DNA of 64,000 nucleotides from Actinophytocola sp963727495 (GTDB taxonomy: Bacteria; Actinomycetota; Actinomycetes; Mycobacteriales; Pseudonocardiaceae), in NCBI GenBank assembly GCA_963727495.1, contig CAVSGQ010000009.1, positions 124,001 through 188,000 of the forward strand. The letters are read 5' to 3'. The notes beneath the pieces are model-generated. The model saw nothing but the letters and a program-made list of their open reading frames with translations, searched no databases and was not told the DNA's origin. The position numbers and the translations under genes are program-made. Positions 17,323-26,614 of this stretch are shown here, in pieces (position 1 is the stretch's first letter; every line of letters starts with the position of its first letter).

Positions 17323-18407
17323 TCGGAATCCTGATCGCGGCCGCGATCGCGCTCATCGTCTCCATCCTGTTCACCCCCTACCTGATCCGGGTGTTCTCCC
17401 GGCAGGGCTTCGGCCAGGAGATCCGCGAGGAGGGCCCGGAGGGGCACAAGTCCAAGCGCGGCACGCCGACCATGGGCGGCGTCGCGATCCTGGTCGCCAT
17501 GTGGGCCGGCTACCTGGTCGCGCACCTGTTCAACGCGATGTCCGACCCCCCGGGCGAGGCGCCGACCGCGTCCGGCCTGCTGGTCCTGTTCCTGACCTCG
17601 GGCCTGGGCCTGGTCGGCTTCCTGGACGACTTCATCAAGATCCGCAAGCAGCGCAACCTCGGGCTGAACAAGACGGCGAAGATGGTCGGCCAGCTTGTCG
17701 TGGCGGTCGTGTTCGGTGTGCTGGCGATGAACTTCGCCGACGAGTACAACTTCACCCCGGCGTCGGTGCACATGTCGTTCGTGCGCGACCTCGCGATCAT
17801 CTCCTTCGGCACGGTCGGCTTCGTGGTGTTCTGCTACATCGCGGTGTCCGGCTGGTCGAACGCGGTGAACTTCACCGACGGCCTGGACGGCCTGGCCGGC
17901 GGTGCGTCGGCGATGGTGTTCGGCACCTACGTGGTCATCACGTTCTGGCAGTTCCGCTACAACTGCGGCCTCGATGAGCCCACCGTCGGCTGCTACGACG
18001 TGCGCGACCCGCTCGACCTGGCGGTGGTCGCCGCCGCCGCGATGGGCGCGTGTATCGGGTTCCTGTGGTGGAACGCCGCGCCGGCGAAGATCTTCATGGG
18101 CGACACCGGTTCGCTCGCGCTGGGCGGCCTGGTGGCCGGCCTGTCGATCACGACCCAGACCGAGCTGCTCATGGTGATCGTCGGCGGGCTGTTCGTCGTG
18201 GAGATGCTCTCGGTGGTCATGCAGATCGCGGTGTTCCGCACGTCGCGCAGGCGGTTGTTCCGGATGGCGCCGTTCCACCATCACTTCGAGCTGGCCGGGT
18301 GGGCGGAGACCACGGTGATCATCCGGTTCTGGCTGCTGGCCGGCATCTGCGCGATGTTCGGCCTCGGCCTGTTCTACAGCGAGTGGCTCACCGCGACGGG
18401 AAGCTGA
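17319..18407 (+). CDS. mraY: Phospho-MurNAc-pentapeptide transferase MraY
   Basis: A protein of 362 residues with about ten membrane helices. It transfers phospho-MurNAc-pentapeptide from UDP to undecaprenyl phosphate, making lipid I. Signature motifs are GTPTMGG, LDDFIKIRKQRNLGL, the active-site NFTDGLDGLAGG, FMGDTGSLALGG and FHHHFEL. The GTG start overlaps the murF stop by 4 bp. Confidence 0.95.
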   Translation: MIGILIAAAIALIVSILFTPYLIRVFSRQGFGQEIREEGPEGHKSKRGTPTMGGVAILVAMWAGYLVAHLFNAMSDPPGEAPTASGLLVLFLTSGLGLVGFLDDFIKIRKQRNLGLNKTAKMVGQLVVAVVFGVLAMNFADEYNFTPASVHMSFVRDLAIISFGTVGFVVFCYIAVSGWSNAVNFTDGLDGLAGGASAMVFGTYVVITFWQFRYNCGLDEPTVGCYDVRDPLDLAVVAAAAMGACIGFLWWNAAPAKIFMGDTGSLALGGLVAGLSITTQTELLMVIVGGLFVVEMLSVVMQIAVFRTSRRRLFRMAPFHHHFELAGWAETTVIIRFWLLAGICAMFGLGLFYSEWLTATGS

Positions 18408-18418
18408 ACGGGAAGCCG

Positions 18419-19786
18419 ATGTACGCCGGAACCAGGGTGCTCGTCGCCGGCGCCGGGGTCACCGGCCGGTCGGTGGCCGGCGCGCTGCTGGCCGAGGGCG
18501 CGCACGTGACGGTCACCGACGCCGCGGCCGACCGGCTGACCGGCCTGCCCGCCGGCGTGGAGACGGTCGCCGGCCTCACCGAGCCGCCCGCGGGCACCGA
18601 CCTGGTCGTGACCAGCCCGGGCTGGCCGCCGTCGAGCCCGCTGCTGGTCGCCGCCGCGCACGCCGGGGTGGAGGTGATCGGCGAGATCGAGCTGGCCTGG
18701 CGGATCGGCGCGGCGCTGCCCGACCCGCCGGTCTGGCTCGCGGTCACCGGCACCGACGGCAAGACCACCACGGTTGGCATGCTGGAGGCGATCCTGCGCG
18801 CGGCCGGGCTGGACGCGGTGGCCTGCGGGAACGTCGGCCTGCCGGTGATCGACGCGGTCCGCGCGCACCGGGTGCTGGCCGTCGAGCTGTCCAGCTACCA
18901 GCTGTACTGGCAGTCCTCGATGCGCGCGCGGGCCGCGGCCGTGCTCAACATCGCCGAGGACCACCTGGACTGGCACGGCTCGATGGCCGCCTACACCGAG
19001 GCCAAGGGCCGGGTCTACGCCGGCACCGGGCTCGCGGTCTACAACGCCGACGACCCGGAGACCGCCCGGCTCGCCGCCGGTGCGCCGGAACGGGTGGGCT
19101 TCACCCTCGCCGAGCCGGGGCCGGGGCAGTACGGGGTCGCGGACGGCTGGCTGGTGCACGGCGACCTGCGCCTCACCCCCGCGGCGCGGGTCCGCCCGGC
19201 CGGCCCGCACAACGTGGCCAACGCGCTGGCCGCCGCGGCGCTCGCCCGGGCCGCCGGGGTCCCGCCCGGCGCGGTACGCGCCGGGCTCGACGCCTACGAA
19301 CCGCCCGCGCACCGCGTCGAGCTGGTCGCCGAGGCGGAGGGCGTGCGGTACGTCAACGACTCGAAGGCCACCAACACCCACGCCGCGCTGGGTTCGCTCG
19401 GCGCGTTCGAGCACGTCGTGTGGATCGCCGGCGGCCTGCTGCACGGCGCGCCGGTCGACGCGCTGGTCGCCGAGGTGGCGCCGCGGCTGCGCGGCGCGGT
19501 CCTCCTCGGGGCCGACCAGGACGCGTTCGCGGCCGCGCTCGCGCGACACGCGCCGGATGTGCCGGTGCATCGGGTCGCTTCGGGAGACGATGAGCCCATG
19601 ATCTCTGCGGTGCGTGCGGCGAGCGCGATGGCGGGTCGTGGTGACGTGGTGCTGCTCGCGCCGGCCGCGAAGTCCCACGACCAGTTCGCCGGCTACGCGC
19701 ACCGCGGCACGGCGTTCACCGAGGCGGTGCGGTCGCTGCCGGCCGCCGGCGCTGGTCTCGGTGCCGGGCCCGGGCCGACCGGATGA
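18419..19786 (+). CDS. murD: UDP-MurNAc-L-alanine:D-glutamate ligase MurD
   Basis: A protein of 455 residues. It adds D-glutamate to UDP-MurNAc-L-Ala with ATP. It has the N-terminal Rossmann motif VAGAGVTGRSVAGAL, the P-loop GTDGKTTT, NVGLP near residue 140, VELSSYQL and NDSKATN in the third domain. The ATG at 18419 lies 11 bases after the mraY stop; its stop overlaps the ftsW start (ATGA). Confidence 0.95.
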   Translation: MYAGTRVLVAGAGVTGRSVAGALLAEGAHVTVTDAAADRLTGLPAGVETVAGLTEPPAGTDLVVTSPGWPPSSPLLVAAAHAGVEVIGEIELAWRIGAALPDPPVWLAVTGTDGKTTTVGMLEAILRAAGLDAVACGNVGLPVIDAVRAHRVLAVELSSYQLYWQSSMRARAAAVLNIAEDHLDWHGSMAAYTEAKGRVYAGTGLAVYNADDPETARLAAGAPERVGFTLAEPGPGQYGVADGWLVHGDLRLTPAARVRPAGPHNVANALAAAALARAAGVPPGAVRAGLDAYEPPAHRVELVAEAEGVRYVNDSKATNTHAALGSLGAFEHVVWIAGGLLHGAPVDALVAEVAPRLRGAVLLGADQDAFAAALARHAPDVPVHRVASGDDEPMISAVRAASAMAGRGDVVLLAPAAKSHDQFAGYAHRGTAFTEAVRSLPAAGAGLGAGPGPTG

Positions 19787-21180
19787 CGGCACTGGAGCCC
19801 GCCAGGACCGATCGCGAACCCGCCGAGGAGCCGGCGAAGAAGCGGGACCGCAAGCGCGGTCGCATCGCCGCCACCCGGACCGCGCTGACCGCCTGGCTCG
19901 GCCGCCCGCTCGCGTCGTTCCACCTGGTGCTCGCGATCTGCGCGCTGCTGGTCGTGCTGGGCCTGGTGATGGTGCTGTCCGCGTCGTCGGTCATCTCGCT
20001 CAACCAGGACTCCTCGGCCTACACGGTGTTCGGCAAGCAGGTGGTGTTCGTGCTGGCCGGGCTGGTGTTGTTCTGGATCGGCCTGCGGGTGCCGCTCAAC
20101 CGCATCCGCGCGATGAGCCCGGTCGCCCTGTGGGTCAGCGTGCTGATGCTGGTGCTCGTGCTGATCCCGGGTCTGGGCTCGGAGATCAACGGCACCCGCA
20201 GCTGGTTCACGTTCGGCCCGGTCGGCTTCCAGCCGGTCGAGGTCGCCAAGCTCGCGCTCGCGCTGTGGGGCGCGCACATCCTGGTGGTCAAGCGCGGCCT
20301 ACTGCACCAGTACCGGCACCTGCTGGTCCCCGTGGTGCCCGCCGCGCTGGTCATGTTCGCGCTGGTCATGCTGCAGCCCGACCTGGGCGGCACGGTGACC
20401 CTCGGGGTGGTGCTGACCGCGCTGCTGTGGTTCGCCGGCGCGCAGCTGCGGCTGTTCGGCGCGCTCGCCCTCGGCGGCCTGGCCGGCGTCGTGGTGCTGG
20501 CGATCGGCACCGACTACCGGCTGTCCCGGGTGCTGTCGTTCCTCAGCCCGGAGAACGACCCGAGCGGCGCGGCCTACCAGGCCAACCAGGCGCTCTACGC
20601 GCTCGCCGACGGCGGGCTGTTCGGCAAGGGGCTCGGCCAGGGGCCGTCGAAGTGGCAGTACCTACCCAACGTGCACAACGACTTCATCTTCGCACTGATC
20701 GGCGAGGAGCTCGGGTTCGTCGGCTGCGCACTGGTGCTCGGCCTGTTCGGGATGCTCGCGGTGGTCGGCATGCGGGTCGCCACCCGCAACATCGACCCGT
20801 GGATCCGGCTGGTCGCGGCCACGCTGACGGTATGGCTGGTCGCCCAGGCGGCCATCAACGTCGGCTACGTGGTGAACCTGCTGCCGGTCACCGGCATCAC
20901 GCTGCCGCTCATCTCCTCCGGCGGCACGTCCGTGGTGGTCACGCTGCTGGTGTTCGGCATCCTGGCGAACTGCGCGCGGCATGAGCCCGAAGCGGTGGCC
21001 GCACTACGCTCTCAGGGACCCGGCCGGTTCGGTCGGCTGATGCGGCTGCCCGCACCGGAGCCGTACCGGCCACCGGTCAAGCGCAGACCGGCCCGGGCCC
21101 CCGCCCCGTCGCGTGGCCCCGGCGGTCTGGACCGAGCCCGCCGCCGGTACCCGCGCAGTTCCCGAGGAGGAACCTCTTGA
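19783..21180 (+). CDS. ftsW: Septal peptidoglycan polymerase FtsW
   Basis: A protein of 465 residues of the SEDS family. The roughly ten membrane helices begin near residue 45; the loop GINGTRSWF is represented here by SEINGTRSWFTFGPVGFQPVEVAK, followed by LQPDLGG and a C-terminal LPLISSGGTS. It polymerises lipid II together with FtsI. The N-terminus (REPAEEPAKKRDRKRGR) and C-terminus (Arg/Pro-rich) are charged cytoplasmic tails. It overlaps murD and murG by 4 bp each. Confidence 0.94.
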   Translation: MTALEPARTDREPAEEPAKKRDRKRGRIAATRTALTAWLGRPLASFHLVLAICALLVVLGLVMVLSASSVISLNQDSSAYTVFGKQVVFVLAGLVLFWIGLRVPLNRIRAMSPVALWVSVLMLVLVLIPGLGSEINGTRSWFTFGPVGFQPVEVAKLALALWGAHILVVKRGLLHQYRHLLVPVVPAALVMFALVMLQPDLGGTVTLGVVLTALLWFAGAQLRLFGALALGGLAGVVVLAIGTDYRLSRVLSFLSPENDPSGAAYQANQALYALADGGLFGKGLGQGPSKWQYLPNVHNDFIFALIGEELGFVGCALVLGLFGMLAVVGMRVATRNIDPWIRLVAATLTVWLVAQAAINVGYVVNLLPVTGITLPLISSGGTSVVVTLLVFGILANCARHEPEAVAALRSQGPGRFGRLMRLPAPEPYRPPVKRRPARAPAPSRGPGGLDRARRRYPRSSRGGTS

Positions 21181-22277
21181 CCGACCCCACCCGTCGTGGG
21201 CCCTGTGTCGTGATAGCCGGCGGCGGCACCGCCGGGCACATCGAGCCGGCGCTCGCGCTCGCCGACGCCATCCGCCGGATCCGGCCGGACGCGCGGATCG
21301 TCGCGCTGGGCACCGAGCGCGGCATGGAGAAGTCCATCATCCCGGGCCGGGGCTACCCGCTGGAGATGATCCCGCCCGTCCCGATGCCCCGCAAACCCAA
21401 CGTGGACCTGCTGAAGCTGCCGCTGAGGGTGCGCTCGGCGGTGAAGACCACCCGCGCGGTGCTGGACCGGGTGGGCGCGGACGTGGTCGTCGGCTTCGGC
21501 GGCTACGTCGCCCTGCCCGCCTACCTCGCCGCCCGCGGCCGGACGCCGATCGTGGTGCACGACTCCAACGCGCGTGTCGGCCTGGCGAACAAGGTCGGCG
21601 CGCGGTTCGCGGAGCGGGTCGCGGTCGCCGTGCCCGACTCCGGCCTGCCCAGGGCCGAGGTCGTCGGCATCCCGCTGCGCGAGTCGATCATCGAGCTGGA
21701 CCGCACCGCGCTGCGCGCCGAGGCCCGGGCGCACTTCGGCCTGCACCCGACCGCGCCGACCCTGCTGGTGTTCGGCGGCTCGCAGGGGGCCCGCTCGATC
21801 AACAACGCGGTGTCGGCCTGCGCGCGCCGGTTCGCCGACGCCGGGATCGGCGTGCTGCACGCCCACGGCCCGAAGAACTCCCTCGCGGTGCAGGAGGTTC
21901 CCGGCGCGCCGCGCTACGTCGGGGTGCCCTACCTGGAGCGGATGGACCTGGCCTACGCGGCCGCCGACGCGGTGCTCTGCCGCAGCGGCGCGATGACCGT
22001 GGCCGAGGTGTCCGCGGTGGGCCTGCCCGCGGTGTTCGTCCCGCTTCCGCACGGCAACGGCGAGCAGGCGCTCAACGCGAAGCCGGTGGTCGACGCGGGC
22101 GGCGGGATCATCGTCCCGGACGAGCAGCTGTCCCCGGACACGGTGGCCGAGTTGGTCGTGCCGATGCTCACCGACCCGCGCCGGCTGGCCGCGATGGGCG
22201 ACGCCGCGCGCGCCACCGGCCATCGGGAGGCAGCCGACGTGCTGGCCCGCATGGTGCTCGAGGTGATCCGGAAGTGA
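21177..22277 (+). CDS. murG: Undecaprenyl-PP-MurNAc-pentapeptide:UDP-GlcNAc transferase MurG
   Basis: A protein of 366 residues. This peripheral membrane glycosyltransferase adds GlcNAc to lipid I to form lipid II. It has the N-terminal glycine-rich loop GGGTAGHIEPALALADAI, GFGGYVALPAYLAA and the UDP-GlcNAc site region LCRSGAMTVAEVSAVGLPAVFVP. The start is TTG at 21177, decided by a strong GAGGAGG site 6 bp upstream and a TTGA overlap with the ftsW stop. Confidence 0.94.
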   Translation: MTDPTRRGPCVVIAGGGTAGHIEPALALADAIRRIRPDARIVALGTERGMEKSIIPGRGYPLEMIPPVPMPRKPNVDLLKLPLRVRSAVKTTRAVLDRVGADVVVGFGGYVALPAYLAARGRTPIVVHDSNARVGLANKVGARFAERVAVAVPDSGLPRAEVVGIPLRESIIELDRTALRAEARAHFGLHPTAPTLLVFGGSQGARSINNAVSACARRFADAGIGVLHAHGPKNSLAVQEVPGAPRYVGVPYLERMDLAYAAADAVLCRSGAMTVAEVSAVGLPAVFVPLPHGNGEQALNAKPVVDAGGGIIVPDEQLSPDTVAELVVPMLTDPRRLAAMGDAARATGHREAADVLARMVLEVIRK

Positions 22278-23716
22278 CGGGGAACGCCGTCGATCCGCTC
22301 GAGCGGGCGCACCTGGTCGGCATCGGGGGCGCGGGCATGAGCGGCATCGCGCGGATCCTGCTCGACCGCGGCCACGCGGTGTCCGGCTCGGACGCCAAGG
22401 AGTCCCCGTCGTTGCTGACGCTGCGGGCGCAGGGCGCGAAGGTGGCCGTCGGGCAGGCGGGTGCCAACCTCGACCTGCACGGCCCGGCGGGCCCGACCGC
22501 GGTGGTGGTGTCGACGGCGATCAAGCCGGACAACCCCGAGCTGGTCGAGGCGCGGGCGCGCGGGCTGACCGTGCTGCACCGGTCCGAGGCGCTCGCCGCG
22601 CTGATGGCCGGGCACCGGGTGGCGTGCGTGGCCGGCACGCACGGCAAGACCTCGACCACGTCGATGCTGACCGTGGCGCTGCAGCACTGCCGGCTCGACC
22701 CGTCGTTCGCGATCGGCGGCGACCTCAACGAGTCCGGAGCGAACGCCCACCACGGCAACGGCGGCATCTTCGTCGCGGAGGCCGACGAGAGCGACGGCTC
22801 GTTCCTCGCGTTCTCCCCGTCCGTCGCGGTGGTCACCAACGTGGAGGCCGACCACCTCGACCACCACGGCACGGTCGAGGCGTACACCGCGGTCTTCGAG
22901 TCCTTTGTGGACAGGATCGAGCCGGGTGGGCTGCTGATCGCCTGCGCGGACGACAAGGGCTCGGCCGCGCTCGCCACGCACGCGCGGGAACGTGGCGTGC
23001 GGGTGCGCCGCTACGGCCGGTCCACTTCGGACGTCGCGCTGCTCGACCACGAGCCGGACGGCGGCGGCGGGGTCGCGCGGATCATGCTCGACGGCGCGGA
23101 GGTCGTGGTGCGGGTCGCCGTGCCCGGCGAGCACATGGCGGGCAACGCGATCGCGGCGCTGCTGGCCGGCCTGGAGCTCGGCGCGCCGCTGGCCGGGCTG
23201 CTGGCCGGCATCGCCGGGTTCGGCGGCGTGCGGCGGCGGTTCGAGTTCAAGGGTCGCGCCGGCGACGTGCGCGTCTACGACGACTACGCGCACCACCCGA
23301 CGGAGGTGGCCGCGCAGCTGCGCGCCGCCCGCCCGGCGGCGCAGGGCGGCCGGCTGGTGGTCGTGTTCCAGCCGCACCTGTACTCGCGGACCCGACTGTT
23401 CGCCGCGGAGTTCGGCGCCGCGCTCGCGCTCGCGGACGAGGTGGTCGTGCTCGACGTGTACGGCGCACGCGAGCAGCCCGAGCCCGGGGTGAGCGGCGCG
23501 CTGGTGGCCGACGCGGTCACCCGGGCGATGTCCGAGCCAGGGTCCGAGCGAGGGTCCGGGCGGGTGTACTACGAGCCGTCCTTCGAGCGGGTGCCGCCGC
23601 TCGTGGCGAGCCTCGTCGGGCCGGGCGACCTGGTGCTGACCATGGGCGCTGGCGACGTCACGATGCTCGGCCCCGAGCTGATCGCGGAGCTGGACCGGCG
23701 GGTCGCGCCGGCATGA
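22274..23716 (+). CDS. murC: UDP-MurNAc:L-alanine ligase MurC
   Basis: A protein of 480 residues. ATP-dependent ligase that adds the first stem residue, L-alanine, to UDP-MurNAc. It has the N-terminal GIGGAGMSGIARILL, the P-loop GTHGKTSTT, EADESDGSFL and the domain-3 motif YDDYAHHPTEV. The GTG overlaps the murG stop and the stop overlaps the ftsQ ATG. Confidence 0.95.
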   Translation: MTGNAVDPLERAHLVGIGGAGMSGIARILLDRGHAVSGSDAKESPSLLTLRAQGAKVAVGQAGANLDLHGPAGPTAVVVSTAIKPDNPELVEARARGLTVLHRSEALAALMAGHRVACVAGTHGKTSTTSMLTVALQHCRLDPSFAIGGDLNESGANAHHGNGGIFVAEADESDGSFLAFSPSVAVVTNVEADHLDHHGTVEAYTAVFESFVDRIEPGGLLIACADDKGSAALATHARERGVRVRRYGRSTSDVALLDHEPDGGGGVARIMLDGAEVVVRVAVPGEHMAGNAIAALLAGLELGAPLAGLLAGIAGFGGVRRRFEFKGRAGDVRVYDDYAHHPTEVAAQLRAARPAAQGGRLVVVFQPHLYSRTRLFAAEFGAALALADEVVVLDVYGAREQPEPGVSGALVADAVTRAMSEPGSERGSGRVYYEPSFERVPPLVASLVGPGDLVLTMGAGDVTMLGPELIAELDRRVAPA

Positions 23717-24489
23717 CCGGCACGGCGCGGACGCGGACGAGCACGCGTGGCCGGCGCCGCCCGTCGGAGCGGACCCGGCCCCCGGCCGGCGAGCCGTTCG
23801 ACGAGCGGCCCGGGCCGAGCAGGCGCCGCTACCTCGCCCGCCGGTGGATCGCGGCGCTGATCGTGCTCGCCGTGCTCGGCCTGACCTACATGGTCCTGTT
23901 CACCTCGGTGGTCGGGGTGCGCACGGTCGAGGTGCTCGGCACCCGCGAGATCAGCCCGGACGACGTGCGCGAGGCCGCCGCGATCGAGCCCGGCACGCCG
24001 ATGGTGCGGCTGGACACCGACGAGGTCGCGCGGCGGGTGGCCGGGCTGCCCCGGGTGTTCGAGGTGAGCGTGTCGCGGTCGTTCCCGAGCACGGTGGAGA
24101 TCCACGTGACCGAACGCAGCCCCGTCGCGGTGGTGCCGGACGGCGCCCGGGTGCACCTGGTCGACCGCACCGGCACCGACTACGCCACCGTGCGCACCCG
24201 GCCGAAGGGCCTGCCGGTGCTCGAGGTCGGCCGGGTCGACCCGGACGACCCGGCCACCCACGCCGCGGTCACCGTCCTGCACGAGATCCCCGACCCGCTG
24301 CGTGTGAAGGTCGTCGAGATCTCCGCCGGCACGCCCGGCGACGTGCGCCTCACGCTGGCCGGCGGCCGGCTGGTGAAGTGGGGCGACGCGCACGACAACG
24401 CGCGCAAGGCCGCAGTGCTCGCTCCGCTGCTCACCCGGCCGGGCAAGACCTACGACGTGGCCACGCCGGACTTCCCGACGGTGTCCTGA
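23713..24489 (+). CDS. ftsQ: Cell division protein FtsQ
   Basis: A protein of 258 residues. It has an Arg-rich cytoplasmic tail, one membrane helix (about residues 44-64, IAALIVLAVLGLTYMVLF) and a POTRA domain (VRTVEVLGTREISPDDVREA). The FtsQ beta domain ending near the C-terminus follows. It links FtsL/FtsB to the divisome from the outer face of the membrane. The start overlaps the murC stop (ATGA). The ftsZ gene follows after one unrelated gene. Confidence 0.92.
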   Translation: MTGTARTRTSTRGRRRPSERTRPPAGEPFDERPGPSRRRYLARRWIAALIVLAVLGLTYMVLFTSVVGVRTVEVLGTREISPDDVREAAAIEPGTPMVRLDTDEVARRVAGLPRVFEVSVSRSFPSTVEIHVTERSPVAVVPDGARVHLVDRTGTDYATVRTRPKGLPVLEVGRVDPDDPATHAAVTVLHEIPDPLRVKVVEISAGTPGDVRLTLAGGRLVKWGDAHDNARKAAVLAPLLTRPGKTYDVATPDFPTVS

Positions 24490-24517
24490 TCCGGTCGGCC
24501 GGGTGCACACTGGCGCC

Positions 24518-25033
24518 ATGACGACACCCCAGGCGATCCGGCCCGAGGCGCCGATGACCGGCGGCCGCCGCGAGCAGCTCACCGGCTTCCTCGACTTCCT
24601 GCGCGCCACCGTGGTCGGCAAGGCCGAGGGCCTCACCGACGAGCAGGCGCGCCGCCCGCTGGTGGCGAACTCGCCGCTGACCACGATCTCCTCGCTGGTG
24701 TCGCACCTGACGTTCGTGGAGCGGTACTGGTTCGGCCAGGTGCTCGACGGCCGCGAGCCGGTCTGGGTGGGAGAGTTCGAGACAGACCCCGACGCCGACT
24801 TCCGCGCCGGCCTGACGGTCCCGCTGGACCGGCTGGTCGCCGACTACCTGAACCAGTGCGCGGTGAGCCGGGAGATCTTCGCCGGGCTCGACTTCGACGC
24901 GACGGGCACCACCGCCCGCGGCGCGCAGGTCGACGCCCACTGGGTGGTGGCGCACATGATCGAGGAGACCGCCCGCCACGCGGGCCACCTCGACCTGCTC
25001 CGGGAGAACATCGACGGCCGCACGGGGGAGTGA
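24518..25033 (+). CDS. DinB family / DUF664 protein
   Basis: A protein of 171 residues. DinB-fold four-helix bundle with three conserved His typical of metal binding: SHLTFVERYWFGQV near residue 60, DAHWVVAHMIEETARHAGHLDLLREN near the C-terminus. DUF664/DinB proteins of actinobacteria include thiol- (mycothiol- or bacillithiol-) dependent transferases, but the substrate here is unknown. The ATG at 24518 is preferred because a CACACT -10 ends 7 bp upstream (leaderless). It sits between ftsQ and ftsZ, which are usually adjacent. Confidence 0.85.
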   Translation: MTTPQAIRPEAPMTGGRREQLTGFLDFLRATVVGKAEGLTDEQARRPLVANSPLTTISSLVSHLTFVERYWFGQVLDGREPVWVGEFETDPDADFRAGLTVPLDRLVADYLNQCAVSREIFAGLDFDATGTTARGAQVDAHWVVAHMIEETARHAGHLDLLRENIDGRTGE

Positions 25034-25131
25034 CGCTTCGGCGATTGGCGCGTACAACAACGTCACCGCACGGCGTGGCGGCTGGAATCGGGAACCGTCG
25101 GTGCCTACCGTCCTGTATTCGACGTCCGGGC

Positions 25132-25170
25132 TTGACATAACTCTAAGTCTCTTGTTGAGGTTTAGGGTTT
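25132..25170 (+). promoter_or_regulatory. ftsZ promoter region with inverted repeat
   Basis: A consensus TTGACA (25132-25137) is followed by an AT-rich stretch in an otherwise very GC-rich region. It contains an inverted repeat, AACTCTAAG (25139-25147) and TTTAGGGTT (25161-25169), separated by 13 bp that include TTGTTGAGG. The -10 is not clear-cut. A separate promoter for ftsZ, possibly with an operator in the dyad, is the likely meaning. Confidence 0.6.
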
Positions 25171-25228
25171 TCGGCTCGCGACAGTCTGGGATGTAGGCAC
25201 CACGAGCTTGATCAGGAAGGCGGATCCG

Positions 25229-26566
25229 ATGACGCCCCCGCACAACTACCTGGCGGTGATCAAAGTCGTCGGCATCGGCGGCGGTGGGGTCAACGCCGTC
25301 AACCGCATGATCGAGGTCGGGTTGAAGGGCGTCGAGTTCATCGCGGTGAACACCGACGCGCAGGCGCTGCTGATGTCCGACGCCGACGTCAAGCTCGACA
25401 TCGGCCGCGAGCTCACCCGCGGCCTCGGCGCCGGCGCCAACCCCGAGGTCGGGCACAAGGCCGCCGAGGACCACCGCGAGGAGATCGAGGAGGTCCTCAA
25501 GGGCGCCGACATGGTCTTCGTCACCGCGGGTGAGGGGGGTGGCACCGGCACCGGCGGCGCACCGGTCGTCGCCTCGATCGCGCGCAAGCTCGGCGCGCTC
25601 ACCATCGGCGTGGTCACCCGGCCGTTCGCCTTCGAGGGCAGGCGCCGGGCCAAGCAGGCCGAGGACGGCATCACCGAGCTGCGCAACGAGTGCGACACGC
25701 TGATCGTCATCCCGAACGACCGGCTGCTGCAGCTCGGCGACATCGGCGTCTCGCTGATGGACGCGTTCCGCTCGGCCGACGAGGTGCTGCTCTCCGGTGT
25801 CCAGGGCATCACCGACCTGATCACCACGCCCGGCCTGATCAACCTCGACTTCGCCGACGTCAAGAGCGTCATGTCCGGCGCCGGCAGCGCGCTGATGGGC
25901 ATCGGCTCCGCACGCGGCGAGGGCAGAGCCGTGCAGGCAGCGCAGAAGGCGATCAACTCGCCCCTGCTCGAGGCGTCCATGGACGGTGCGCACGGCGTGC
26001 TGCTCGCCATCGCCGGCGGCTCGGACCTCGGCTTGTTCGAGATCAACGAGTCCGCCTCGCTGGTCCAGGAGTCCGCCCACCCCGAGGCCAACATCATCTT
26101 CGGGACGGTGATCGACGACTCGCTCGGCGACGAGGTGCGCGTGACGGTGATAGCGGCCGGCTTCGACAGCGGCACGCCCACCCACAAGAAGCTCGACGTG
26201 ACCGCGATCGGCTCCCGCGGCTCGACGGTCACCGGGCAGGCGGGCCACGTCGGCGGCCAGTCCCGCCCGGCCACGCCGCCGCCCGCGCAGGCCCCGCCGC
26301 CGCAGACACCCGTGCCGGACCCCGCGCCCGAGCCGGCCAGGCCGGCCACGCCGCCGCCGGTCACCGGCCAGCAGCCGCCGACCGCCCCACCGCCGCGGCA
26401 GGCGGCGAGCGGGTACGCCGGCAACCCGATGGGTGGCGGCGTGCCCCCGTCGGGCGGCTCGGCCCGCCGGCCGGCGTCCGGCAACGGCAGCCTGCCCGGG
26501 CGTGCCGTGCCGGTCACCGACGACCCCGACGACGAGGTCGACGTCCCCCCGTTCATGCGGCGATAG
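25229..26566 (+). CDS. ftsZ: Cell division protein FtsZ
   Basis: A protein of 445 residues. Tubulin-like GTPase that builds the division ring. The N-terminal KVVGIGGGGVNAVNRM, the tubulin signature GGGTGTGGAPV (about residues 103-113) and the T7-loop region NLDFADVKSVMSGAG are present. A long Pro-rich linker (about residues 345-425) leads to the C-terminal partner peptide DDEVDVPPFMRR, which binds SepF and others. The ATG at 25229 follows AGGAAGG (25214-25220). It is preceded by its own promoter region. Confidence 0.97.
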   Translation: MTPPHNYLAVIKVVGIGGGGVNAVNRMIEVGLKGVEFIAVNTDAQALLMSDADVKLDIGRELTRGLGAGANPEVGHKAAEDHREEIEEVLKGADMVFVTAGEGGGTGTGGAPVVASIARKLGALTIGVVTRPFAFEGRRRAKQAEDGITELRNECDTLIVIPNDRLLQLGDIGVSLMDAFRSADEVLLSGVQGITDLITTPGLINLDFADVKSVMSGAGSALMGIGSARGEGRAVQAAQKAINSPLLEASMDGAHGVLLAIAGGSDLGLFEINESASLVQESAHPEANIIFGTVIDDSLGDEVRVTVIAAGFDSGTPTHKKLDVTAIGSRGSTVTGQAGHVGGQSRPATPPPAQAPPPQTPVPDPAPEPARPATPPPVTGQQPPTAPPPRQAASGYAGNPMGGGVPPSGGSARRPASGNGSLPGRAVPVTDDPDDEVDVPPFMRR

Positions 26567-26614
26567 TCGTACGGACCTGCGGTGGCAGCCCATGGAACCT
26601 CGGGGAGATTGCGC

